Assembly (NCBI GenBank): GCA_033557675.1
Contig: JAWQRM010000370.1
Span: 1-23,595 of the forward strand
Reading direction: 5' to 3'
From: Coptodactyla brooksi
Taxonomy: Eukaryota > Arthropoda > Insecta > Coleoptera > Scarabaeidae
Length of the DNA stretch: 23,595 nt
Made by a program: the position numbers and the translations under genes. This document shows, piece after piece, positions 1 through 9,062 of this stretch (within the stretch, counting starts at the first letter, position 1; each line of letters starts with the position of its first letter). The notes below the pieces were generated by a model. It saw nothing but the letters and a program-made list of their open reading frames with translations, was not told the origin of the DNA and made no database searches.

Positions 1-2
1 CC

Positions 3-47
3 TTTGACGTGGAAACCGTTGACGACATTCTTCAACAGCAGCTCTAG
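3..47 (+). CDS. possible C-terminal end of a host gene (partial)
   Basis: The third frame reads FDVETVDDILQQQL and stops at TAG 45-47. An acidic helix followed by a glutamine run and a stop, just before sequence that turns AT-rich with poly(A) signals, is what the end of a last coding exon looks like. The segment is cut by the window edge, so neither length nor family can be judged. Frame 1 is also open to about position 84 but reads as a serine-rich low-complexity string. The product is not recognised. Confidence 0.4.
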   Translation, partial: FDVETVDDILQQQL

Positions 48-540
48 CATTTCCATTACAGAACCCATAAACAAACACGTATAATATACGTATCCGTAAA
101 TGTATGTTAAATTACTGCCAAAATAAACTGACATATTTGTTGAATTCTTTTGTCAGTTCTGCACTAGAGATATCAGATTCCAACCACCATGTTATGCCAG
201 CTTTTTCTACTATTGTAAATATTTTGCGCTTATGTGTAAACTAAAACATGTATGTAAAGAAAAAAGCACACAGTACAGAATTCGGTAATTCTCCTAACTA
301 TAAAATAACCATTTCAATTAAAACGATGGACTTTTCATATTTGAAAATATGCAGTTGAAGTAGAATTACGATTTCTACAGCAAAATTTAATGTTTGTAAG
401 ATTAGTAACAGTGCAATACGCATTCTTCAATTAACAGTTAGTTCAAACTGCTTTTTGCACTTCATTTTCACTAATTAATACTCAATAAATAAAGCCTTTC
501 ACCAAAGTCCGAGCGGTTCATCAACCCAGCAATTTGTTTC
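48..540 (+). other. 3' UTR-like AT-rich stretch with poly(A) signals
   Basis: No coding segment is visible. AATAAA hexamers occur at 122-127 and, overlapping, at 484-489 and 488-493. They would suit alternative polyadenylation of the gene ending at 47. The link to that gene is inference. Confidence 0.35.
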
Positions 541-1000
541 AACGACTGCGCTCTGATATACGGTTATTGGGACTTCACACGGACATATTTCATAATTATA
601 ACGTGCAATAAAAGGGGGCCGTCGACATCTTATAGAAAAAACAATGCGGCAAGCAATCACGATTATTGTTATTGATCGTTATTTATCGCAGGCTTTATCA
701 ATTATCGATATGTGGGAAATATGAAGAGGTTACGCCAAACATGGTGCCGGGCTGTTTTTAATTAGCGCGTTGGTAATTTGCCATTATCTATTGGAGCACG
801 GGGAATGTCGAATGAAAGGCGAGTGGCAAGGTGCAATGCAGCTTTTTTCACGTCGAGAGACATTCGCCGATTGAATAAAAATACCGGAATAATCATAACG
901 GAGTCGATGTAATTGTCGATGTTCACACGCCGTTAAAGATTTTTTAACATTTAATTGGGATTTATGTCGTCTCGGCGAATGTGCGTCCGGAATACAGAAA
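540..1000. promoter_or_regulatory. GC-richer unique block with transcription-factor-like sites
   Basis: This block is less AT-rich than its surroundings and shows no repeat structure or ORF. It contains the perfect palindrome TATCGATA at 703-710, the core of the insect DRE/BEAF-type site, directly followed by TGTGGGAA at 711-718, which matches the Su(H)/CSL consensus. Several TAATTA-type homeodomain cores lie nearby. An enhancer or insulator role is inference from motifs alone. Confidence 0.3.
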
Positions 1001-2030
1001 TAAATTCACCATATTTCGAAAAATACTGTCAATCAGTCGTTCGTTTACCGGATCATGGTTTTCAATTCATTAGCGTGCCATTTATTTTTACTAAGACAGC
1101 AAATTATTTTTAATAACGATAAATTCTACTTTTACTTACAATCAGTGTGTACATTTTCCGCCTGGCCTTTTATTATTAAACGAAAGCGGTTGCTTTTTCT
1201 TAAAAAATTGTTTTTATTTGTTCAAAATAGGCCCTTTTCGCATTAATACACTTTTTAAGATGAGTTAAATGTGAACAACTTGATTTTTCAGTGCTTCAAT
1301 TGTTATTGTGTTTAATTGACGCGTCGTTGCGGTTTGGGTAGTCTCTATACCGTCAAAAAATATTCTTTCAGCGATGTATGTAAATCTGATTGTTGACCAA
1401 ATATTAACGCAGAAAACTAGTACTATATGTAGGTGCATTATCTAACAAAAACCAACTGCCTGGTTCTCGATATTCTGCCGTTCTATTGGGCTTTTTTTAT
1501 CTTCAATGCAAAGTTATTAGCGGCAAAATGTGAATGCTTAGGTGAATCAAAGATAATTATGTTAATAACTACTGAAATAAACTACTTCTTTTGTTATTGT
1601 TCCTTTGGGACGAACTGCTTCTATTATCTTCGATGAGGTGTTGTACTATGACTACATTATGAATACTGAATTCTGAATTTATTATGAATAATCTATTATA
1701 AACCTAACGCCGCTTATATACTAATTATTGAGGTGACTGAACTGCTACCTCAGTATCTTTCAGTGGGTCACGGTTAGCGTTTATTGTTTACTGCATTATC
1801 GACCTACTAATGACTGTGTGTGTTTACCGAGGCCTAACCTTGCACTCGATCCACCACACTACAACAGTAACTACACCCTCTTTCACTGTTTAAAAGATCC
1901 CCGAATATTTTTTGAACTAATTTCAATAATTTGCGGACTATTTAAGCTAAAAACATTTCTTATCCTTTGTTCATATCTTTTGTGGTGGTAGGTGGAGTAT
2001 CACAAACTGTAATTTTCATATATATATAGA
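1000..2030. other. AT-rich stretch, no gene seen
   Basis: Short open frames here (around 1055-1246 and 1433-1636) have phenylalanine/leucine/lysine-rich translations expected by chance in AT-rich DNA. I see no family motif, RNA gene or clear repeat. Confidence 0.5.
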
Positions 2031-2032
2031 TA

Positions 2033-2200
2033 GGAGAAAAACCAACCAACGGTAAATCAGGCGATCTAGCTGGCCAGCTATGGGGGCACCTCGTTCAATT
2101 CATTTATTAGGAAATTTTCAATTTAGATAGTTTCTCACTGTTCGTTTAAAACCTTTTGGAGCTTTATAATATCCTGTCTCGAACATTTAGGGGAACATCA
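2033..2200 (-). pseudogene. Tc1/mariner-superfamily transposase fragment
   Basis: Read on the minus strand, 2138 to about 2033 gives VRNYLN, then FPNK, ERGAPI and, after a one-base frameshift, WPARSPDL. These are the segments that precede and contain the last catalytic region of a widespread insect DDE transposase family. A little upstream (2180-2200) DDVPLNVR resembles the region around the preceding catalytic Asp. In-frame stops interrupt it twice (after VRNYLN and after FPNK). Only about 50 codons survive. The family is judged from motif order; assignment to a named clade is not attempted. Confidence 0.6.
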
Positions 2201-2516
2201 TCTGAAAGAGTCAAAAAAACCTTGTTTAAAGAAGCTTCATACAGATATCGACCTACATCACTAATAGAATGGTTTAAACTGCAGAAGCGTTAGCGAAGAT
2301 TGTTTGAAAAAGTAGCTTAGGGGTCTCAGCATCTTTTTTGTTTTCTGGGCGTGACTTTTTTGCTTGCTTCGGTTATCTTTGGAAGTGGACCTTGTCCCTT
2401 GCAAATGTTGTAGTATGTCCGAACGGGCGTGCCAGATATTCTATTCTATTTTTATTTTTTATAATATTGTTTTATGTATTTTATGATTTTTGAACCTATA
2501 TAAATGTTTCTAACAC
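2200..2516. other. no gene seen
   Basis: AT-rich DNA between the transposase fragment and the large foldback. No ORF, repeat or motif is recognised. Confidence 0.45.
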
Positions 2517-3048
2517 ACTGTGGGTGGATGTACTTACAAGTTATCCAGCACTTTCTACGCTATACAACTATTCATGCCTCAGTTACTCGATTGAAAACCG
2601 AATACTATGGATTAGTCTCTATCTAATCTAATAAGCTGCAAAGAGGACTAAATGGTATTGGTCCCCTTAAGTCTGTCCTTGCATTTGACTATTTCTAGAC
2701 TTTCAAATGCATCCATGAGTCTATTGTTAGATACATTAATTAAATTGGAGTCTATTGTTAGATACACTAAGTAACTTATTTAGTAGTAAGAAATTGAAAT
2801 TTTTGTTACTTAGAAATGTATCCAACAATAGACTCTTGGATACATTTGAATGTCTAGAAATAGTTAAATATAAGGATAGACTTAATAAAGATAGAGGGCC
2901 AATACCATTTAGTCCTCTTTACAGCTTAGTAGATTGGATACAGCCTAATCCATAGCATGCGGTTTTCATTCGAGTCATTGAGACACGTATGGTTGCATGA
3001 AATAGCATAGAAAACGCGGGACAACTTGTAAATGCATCCAACCACAGT
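2517..3048. repeat. large foldback (inverted repeat) element
   Basis: The left arm (2517-2775) and right arm (2805-3048) are near reverse complements with a 29-nt loop. In the inner block the arms agree at about 40 of 44 positions (2695-2738 against the complement of 2818-2861). Landmarks repeat in mirror order: GGACTAAATGGTATTGG, TCTAGAC, GAGTCTATTGTT. The left arm carries an extra direct copy of GAGTCTATTGTTAGATACA (two copies near 2717 and 2748), and the right arm an 11-bp insertion. A transcript would fold into a stem of roughly 240 bp. Open frames inside (2755-2955 +, 2926-3144 -) are by-products of the duplication. Confidence 0.85.
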
Positions 3049-3144
3049 ATTAGTTATCACGTAACCTTTCAATTTATTAGAATCCCGAACTTTTTCAATG
3101 CAGTAGGTGTGATCGATTGACAAAGTGCAAAATAATAATAACAA

Positions 3145-3216
3145 TAATAATACAATTATTGTAATTATACGTAATTACGTAATTTACGTAATTATAGCTT
3201 TTGTTTTAATAAAACC
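3145..3216. repeat. TACGTAATTA short repeats
   Basis: Several TACGTAAT/TACGTAATTA units follow an AATAAT run. This is a simple AT-rich repeat without a gene. Confidence 0.5.
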
Positions 3217-3335
3217 ATTAACGTAATTACAAGCAGGAAATTCTTTTCATATAGTATTATTATGCATTACTATTATATATTATTGATTTTGAAGGTTTTA
3301 GTTGCTTTAGCGGTTTTAGTTGATTTTAAATTTTA

Positions 3336-3622
3336 TTTTTTAGATAACTAATTTTTGGCTAACTACATTTTTAACCAGTTTTGTAACTAACGATCTTTTA
3401 GCTAACTAGTTCTCCTACGTAATTAATATTTTTTAGCTAACTCATTTTTACGTAATTTTTAGCTAAATATTTTTTCAGATAACCATTTTCTAGCCGACTA
3501 GATTTTTTTTAGCTAACTAATTTTTTAGTTAGCTTATTTTTAGCTAACTAGTTTTTTAACTAACCAATTTCTTTAGCTAACTTGTTTTTTTAGCCAACTA
3601 AGTTTTAGCAAACTAATTTATA
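3336..3622. repeat. degenerate minisatellite, TTTTTTAGCTAACTAA-like unit
   Basis: About fifteen imperfect units of 16-20 bp, each a T-run followed by AGCTAACTA or a close variant, lie head to tail. The core TTAGCTAA is itself palindromic, so unit orientation is ambiguous in places. No ORF crosses it. Confidence 0.75.
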
Positions 3623-3704
3623 GATGACAGGTACGAATGGAAATCTTGCTTATAATTTTTTTTTACATTTAAACCAGGGGCAAGGTAAGAGAAAGTCATG
3701 TACC

Positions 3705-3730
3705 ATTCACATCATACTGATGATGTGAAT
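3705..3730. repeat. perfect 11-bp hairpin next to a hammerhead-like core
   Basis: ATTCACATCAT (3705-3715) and its exact complement (3720-3730) flank the loop ACTG. Overlapping it, CTGATGA (3717-3723), a 5-bp stem GTGAA/TTCAC (3725-3729/3735-3739) and GAAAC (3740-3744) resemble the conserved parts of a hammerhead ribozyme. Stem I and stem III are poorly supported. Confidence 0.6.
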
Positions 3731-3918
3731 TGTTTTCACGAAACGTTTAACTATTAAACATGCGCAAGGAAAAGAGGCTTTTATTATAGGACATCTTTAA
3801 ACAACATAAACATTACAATCACCAAGAAAGGCGACAAAAAAATAAAAATACGGGATTTTAAGAAAACAAAGATCAAAAAGAGAAATCTCCAAGTAGAAGC
3901 ACGGTTCATATATGTGTA

Positions 3919-4478
3919 TACCTACAAGTAAATGACATATTAAATAATATTACTAACAAACATAGTACAACAAAATTCGTACGTGAGAAAGAAGAAAACA
4001 ACAGCATAAACTATTCGGATATCGCAATCTCCAATAATACAAAATTTCCAGAAACCTGACACAAACAGATAACATGATTCATTATACGTAACTGCACCCC
4101 AAGCAACATAAATATGGTAGCAATATTTAGAGCAATATCAGCCTAGTACGCAAGCTGGAAGCAATTCCAATGCAGACGAAGGACCACAAATAAGAATTAG
4201 ACATCAGATTACAAGTAGCTAATAAAAATGGATACTTAACAATATTAATAACAATATATATATAAACAATACAGTTATCAAAAACACAGTGGACCACATT
4301 CACTTATCCACTGCATAACAAAAATATTCAAGAAATAACTATAGAAAAAAAAATAAAATGAAACAATCCGGAATATACAAAATTAATTAATTGTGACACA
4401 TATGGAATGAAATACATTGGAGAAATAGGCAGAAAGTTCACCGACAGATACAAAGAACACATAACATCCTACAAATAA
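3919..4478 (+). pseudogene. Penelope-like element remnant: end of RT plus GIY-YIG endonuclease
   Basis: From about 3919 the frame reads into NNSINYSDIAIS (3997-4032), the conserved stretch after the catalytic core of Penelope-type reverse transcriptases. About 100 codons of decayed sequence follow, with stops and frameshifts. An SGIYKI segment (about 4367-4385) is separated by a short TTAATTAA insertion from CDTYGMKYIGEIGRKF (4392-4439), the GIY-YIG nuclease core, ending in DRYKEH and stop TAA 4476-4478. The endonuclease is cut short just before an (AC)n/(AT)n microsatellite. The upstream RT palm is absent or unrecognisable; IYVYT near 3911-3925 may be a ruined YVDD box. Not functional. Confidence 0.8.
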
Positions 4479-4479
4479 A

Positions 4480-4490
4480 TACACACACAC

Positions 4491-4527
<37 letters not shown>

Positions 4528-4544
4528 TATATATATATATATAT
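4480..4544. repeat. (AC)n/(AT)n microsatellite
   Basis: A run of AC dinucleotides passes into a long AT run with one interruption. It directly follows the truncated Penelope-like endonuclease. Confidence 0.9.
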
Positions 4545-5200
4545 AATTTTAACATTATATTATGCTAGCAACATTTTTCTATTTGTGGTAACTTATTTTT
4601 ATATTTGTGGTATCTGTGACGCAAGTGTCAACCATTTTCAGTCACATGTAATCCGATAATAGAAGCTTGATTGTATGAGCCGTACATCCTGCTTTTACTG
4701 ATTTGCACTTACTTAAAATAGTCAAACTAAATATTTAGTTGGTATAAATATAACCACACGCGATGGTGGCAAAACTACAGTTATAGATGATTTTTATATA
4801 TTCCATAATACATCATTTTTTGTGGTTTTTCTTTCGTTCTGAACATTTTCCTGAATATGTCCTTAATTAAGATTAAACGAAGATTAAGAGAACCAAACTA
4901 TTGTTTTGGTTTTTAAATTGTTGCTTAAAATTAAGATCTAAAAATTAAGGTGCTCTGGTGGGCCGAAACTTTATAAAAAATTTAAGCGAAATATTGTTAC
5001 AGTAATTTAATTTTGTTTTCCTCGGAAATAACTTGGAACTTGACATACAAGTAGTAGTGGGTGCGATGTATCTTGCCTGCCTGACCATCATTTGTTTACT
5101 ATTATTAGTCGAGATGTTTCAGTGTTACGCTATTTTCAGATTGATGTCATTTGTGTTGTTGTTAAAAATAACACCTTATACAGGTGTTTTTTATTATTAT
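4545..5200. other. no gene seen
   Basis: AT-rich DNA between the two Penelope-like remnants. It probably includes 3' untranslated sequence of one or both, but no boundary or target-site duplication could be fixed by eye. The open frame 5033-5221 (+) lies partly opposite the endonuclease remnant and is not credible. Confidence 0.4.
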
Positions 5201-5201
5201 T

Positions 5202-5570
5202 TTATTGAAGGAGTTTTATAGGTTGGAATGTGGGGTGGGAGTTGTTGTTGACCTGGATGTTAATTGCTAGGTTTTTAAGGGTTTCTTTGAATATTTCGAG
5301 GATTTCGAAAATATTCATTTTATTACTTTTGCCTAGGACTTTTATGATCTGGAAATTTTGTTCTATACTTCCAGATAGGTGGGAATTCCTGTGTAGATGG
5401 TCAGCATAATTGGAGTCAAGTTTGTTGTTTATGTTAGATTTTATGTGTTCGTTACATCTGTCTTTGAATTTTCTGCCAGTTTGTCCGATATACTTTATGT
5501 CGCATGTGACACATAAAATGCCACTTGATTTTATATATTCCGGATAGTTCAATTGTATTGTTTTCTTCAT
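5202..5570 (-). pseudogene. Penelope-like element endonuclease (GIY-YIG), 5'-truncated
   Basis: The 122-codon frame carries C-x2-C (residues 20-23), YIGQTGRKF (27-35), DRCNEH (37-42), then a YADHL...GSIEQNFQII block and the terminal EILEIFKETLKNLAINIQVN helix. That is the order expected for the GIY-YIG nuclease at the C terminus of Penelope-like retroelements, where it nicks the target. The first part (SGIYKIK) lies in another frame at about 5531-5551, so a roughly 10-nt insertion breaks the domain. No RT precedes it; the next sequence is a pogo fossil. Such 5' truncation fits reverse-transcription-primed insertion. It is clearly related to the remnant at 3919-4478 but inverted and more complete. 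Confidence 0.88.
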
Positions 5571-5577
5571 GGTATTA

Positions 5578-6665
5578 GAATATCTTTTTCAAAATATTCT
5601 TAAATCTGGACGATGAAAACCGGTTAGGTATTAAAGACTGTATTTTGAAGATGTAATTCCTTAAATGCAAATTTACATCACAGTTATACAGCATGACATC
5701 ATCAAAAAATTATCTACTTCCAAGGTTTAAAAGTATAAACGTGCAGCGGCTAAATTAAACCAGTGGTTTCAGCGGGAATCGTAAAAATTTTTATGTTTTT
5801 ATTGTCTTTATCATTATTGTCAAACTTTTTCTCAGTCTGGTCAGTCCAAAAATCTAACAGATCTAACGAGAGTTTTCCTCGGTGTTTGGTAAAGAAACGA
5901 TTGTGAACCAATTATTGGTAAGGTCGGATATTAATTTGCTTGATTTTGCTGCAAATGCAACATTGTTGTCTGCTTTGTTTTCTCAACGAATGGTCCAAAT
6001 TTGTCACTAGTCTCTTGCAGGCTAGCCACTAGCCTATTAATTAGCCACTAGCCTATTAATAAAGGGTCTTTAAATCTCCGTTGGCAGAAACGATTGGCTG
6101 AATAGTGTAGCTGTGCATAAAAGAAGTTAAAGATTACGCTCGATTTTCAATGATCCTTTGAAAGCAAGCGTGCTACCTGCATGCGTTTCTAAATTGAACC
6201 CCGATTGATCGGAATTATAGATATCGTCTTCACGTACCAACAAGATCTCTGATTTTACTTTAGAAACAAATTCGCTTGAATTCACACATTTATCTTTTTA
6301 TACAAGTCCATAATTCACTCTAAAAGTATGTACCCAAAATGAGTAAATAATGTCGGTGACAAATTGATTTCTTATCTAGTGCGTAAAGCTCATCTTTTTA
6401 GATCAATGTCATGAATAGAAAGCGATATTTCAGAGGAAATTGTGAATTGATTCAATACATACTTCGAAATTTGTAATAATTTCTCATTTCTCAAGCCACG
6501 TACTTTATTTCCTCCTCCCACATATACAATATTGTCAAATCAGAAGCTTTCTTAAATCTGTGTTGAATTGTCTTTAAAATCTTATTAGGTATGATATGGA
6601 AACAGTGGGATCTTGTGTTCTGGTCCAAAACTATTTTCAACCACGTTCCTTAATGTTGCGGCAAA
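5578..6665 (-). pseudogene. pogo/DDE_1-type transposase pseudogene
   Basis: On the minus strand, broken frames give the landmarks of an insect pogo-like transposase in order: LYMWEEE (about 6520-6545), IHDIDLKR followed by a stop (6399-6416), KVKSEILLVREDDIYNSDQS with the first catalytic Asp region (about 6200-6260), HSYTIQPIVSANGDL (about 6075-6118), LLDFWTDQTEKKF with the second catalytic Asp region (5823-5860), IPAETTGLI, and a C-terminal SSSRFKNILKK (5585-5623). Many stops and frameshifts are present, including a 19-bp tandem duplication at 6023-6060. A few codons before it (RNVVENSFGP, about 6620-6655) may belong. It is not functional. The Penelope-like endonuclease sits within about 30 bp of its 3' end. 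Confidence 0.82.
6023..6060. repeat. perfect 19-bp tandem duplication
   Basis: TAGCCACTAGCCTATTAAT occurs twice back to back (6023-6041, 6042-6060). It lies inside the pogo-like fossil and disrupts its frame. Confidence 0.95.
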
Positions 6666-6669
6666 AGAA

Positions 6670-7240
6670 TTTGTAGTTAGAGAAAGGAAGTAGAACATTT
6701 TATCAATATGTTAGTGATATAAATTAGATTCTAAAGGAAGGAATTATAAATTTACGAGTATCTGGAATTTTAAGCTGATAAACATTCTGCTGTTACCTAG
6801 CATGCATAACGGAAGATTTTCGGGATGCTCAAAATAAAAATTCCTTTGAATTACAGGATCAGCAACTTCTTTAATTCATAATCAAGGGAGCGACTTGTTT
6901 TTATCGTGAGCAATAAGTTGATTGCTCCTTCCGCACACGAGGAATCCCACTCCATGTCAAACCTCATCAGTCCACATAATGTCATTACAAATGTTGCCAA
7001 TGTTTTTAAATTTTCTCTCGCGTTTATGAAAACCCGTGCCTATATTAGTACACTCAGTTTAATTATTGTTGAACTGACATTTGGACAATTTATAACCTCT
7101 AACCATGAATTCCCTGGATCAACATAAGTAGAGTTAACTTAATTTATTTTTGTCCAAAAATACGTTACTAAAACGTTACAGCCTATATCTTACATGAGTT
7201 ATAAATTTGAAACAAATCGTGGTTCATTTGTAGTGATGAG
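6670..7240. other. no recognisable gene
   Basis: Open frame 6906-7127 (+) and its complement contain no motif I recognise. The reverse strand keeps partly open frames around 6780-7000, which could be more decayed transposon, but this is unsupported. Confidence 0.35.
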
Positions 7241-7244
7241 TTCG

Positions 7245-7313
7245 ATGTTTCCTATTCCATTATTCACGAACACCATTTAAAATAGTGTTCGTCATTAACG
7301 TAACAGGAAACAT
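7245..7313. repeat. 32-bp imperfect hairpin
   Basis: Arms 7245-7276 and 7282-7313 are complementary at 26 of 32 positions around a 5-nt loop. The outer ATGTTTCCT and inner ACGAACAC blocks are perfect. The size is compatible with a very small foldback or a precursor-like hairpin. Confidence 0.7.
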
Positions 7314-7886
7314 GGACCCATAATGTGCAAGACGAAGCAAGGAAGAAAACATAAATATTCGTTCATTTTAAACTTGTCGTACACTTATTATTATGTATAA
7401 GTGACATTTTTCTATAATAATTATAGATGTCATTCAACTGTAGAATGAAATTGTGATATTGCGCGCTCTACAATCAGAATAAACATGTCAATAAAAGCAA
7501 AGGTCGGAATTTACGGAACGCTGGTACCATGATAGCACATATTGCATATACAACGCCTTATCTAAGTGTCTTTGATAAAAATAAATTGGTTGTAGGTAGT
7601 ATGTCTCCGCATCATCAAAAACATTTTTTCAGAACATTTATCTAAATGTAAATGTAAGTAGATGTAATATTAACAATACACCGTGGTAGGATCAATTTAC
7701 TTTTCACAAAGTAGATGTCCAATGCATGCAAACTTATTGCTCTTGGAAGAAAGTGGTAAGTCGAATTACATTCTAATTAAAAATATATCTAGACTGAATC
7801 GTGGGTTTAGAACCTTTGGTTGTGTAACAAGTTCGTCAATAGTTACAACTTAAGGGGTCATGTTTAGTAAGAAAAATCGGTAAAAA
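7314..7886. other. no gene seen
   Basis: AT-rich DNA with small palindromic patches (for example around 7400-7435). No coding signal or named repeat is visible. Confidence 0.4.
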
Positions 7887-7918
7887 TCATAATTTTATCA
7901 AAATTGATAAAATTATGA
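7887..7918. repeat. perfect 15-bp palindrome with 2-nt centre
   Basis: TCATAATTTTATCAA (7887-7901) is exactly complementary to 7904-7918. It may be the tip of a larger repeat, but no longer arms were found. Confidence 0.9.
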
Positions 7919-8229
7919 GATTGCGCAGTCTAAAGCAGCGCGCAGCAGTTCGCGCTTAAGGTTGGCTATTTCCATTTTTTCACACGAGAAGGCAGAAAGC
8001 GTAATAGACAGGAGAAAAGGTGGCTACGGCAGCAAAATGCTTACTTTAAGGGCCTAGTGTAAGTAGTGTAAAACAAATAAATTATACTCTACTGATAACT
8101 AGAAACTTTAAATGGGTATTTTCCGAAATTACATTTTTCCAAAAAGTCTCGTAGGGTGTACTCGATATCTTGAGAACCGTTAAAGCAACCGACCTAAAAC
8201 TTTCTGGTACTTATTCCGTGGATGAAAGG

Positions 8230-8359
8230 CTTGTTTGTGAACGAAGGATTTTTTATTTTACTGGATTTTTTTTCTTATTGAAATAAAACACTTTTCCTTA
8301 CAACGGCTACTATTTTGTCAACTATGATTTTTTCAAAAAATCCTTCGTTCGCGAACAAG
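8230..8359. repeat. inverted repeat, 25-bp arms
   Basis: Arm 8230-8254 is the complement of 8335-8359 except at two positions. The 80-bp spacer is AT-rich and has no gene. Open frames 8315-8518 (+) and 8500-8682 (-) start in or beside it and show no motif. Confidence 0.85.
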
Positions 8360-8688
8360 ACATATTTGTATACTAACAGAATCTATTTGGATTCTAATAT
8401 CAGACGATTTGGCTTGGAGCATTCGTGCATATCGCACGACATCTTCGAAAAATCAGGTTTCCTTAAAGTGGCTATAACTTTCTTAATTTACAATAGTTTT
8501 CAACCAAAAAAATTTTGAATGATGTTCGTTGTTATAAAAATTCCCGAAGATCTAGTTGCAGCGTATATATGTATCAATGTATGTAGTTTTAATGTCAATA
8601 TTTTGTTGTAAGAAAAAATAGTTGGAACATTCTTATAAAAATTCACGAAAATCACGTTCTTTGTTACCTTGTAACTAGACATGATCCC

Positions 8689-8863
8689 TTAACCAAAGCA
8701 ACAAATTAACTGCTGGACGCACGTTTCGCCAACCAAATCGACATCCTAGGGAGCCACTAGAGACGTACTGTCTCTGCCACCAGTTGCGTCTCAGTTAGCT
8801 CCCTAGGATGCCGACTTGATCGGTGAAATGTGCATCTAGCAGTTAATTTCGTGTTTTGATTAA
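8689..8863. repeat. foldback MITE, 77-bp arms
   Basis: The left arm (8689-8765) and right arm (8787-8863) are complementary over their whole length at roughly four of five positions, around a 21-nt loop (8766-8786). The AATTAACTGCT and GGCATCCTAGGGAGC-like blocks are nearly perfect. No ORF is present. The inner GCTGGACGCACGTTTCGCC (8712-8730) recurs at 17554-17572, so this is a family rather than a chance palindrome. Confidence 0.85.
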
Positions 8864-9062
8864 GTGATAAACCATTTATGAACCATGTTTAGACTAATTA
8901 CAGGTAAAATTTTAAAGTATAAAACTTCAATAATTTCAGATTTGCCAACCTAATCCCAATATGCCATATACAAGCATCACCCATCCACTGTACCAAAGTT
9001 TTCGTATTAAAATTAATAAAATAGTCGAAATTTATGTATCAAAAGTATAACCATCGCTTTAA

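Noticed and set aside
3336..3622. CRISPR-like array
   Set aside because: Units are degenerate and contiguous with no unique spacers, and the host is eukaryotic.
4950..4975. CTGGTGGGCCGAAAC as a second hammerhead-like core
   Set aside because: The invariant CTGATGA is altered at two positions and stem II would have no loop.
5033..5221. 62-codon plus-strand hydrophobic frame
   Set aside because: Translation is typical of AT-rich chance frames, and its end is antisense to the Penelope-like endonuclease.
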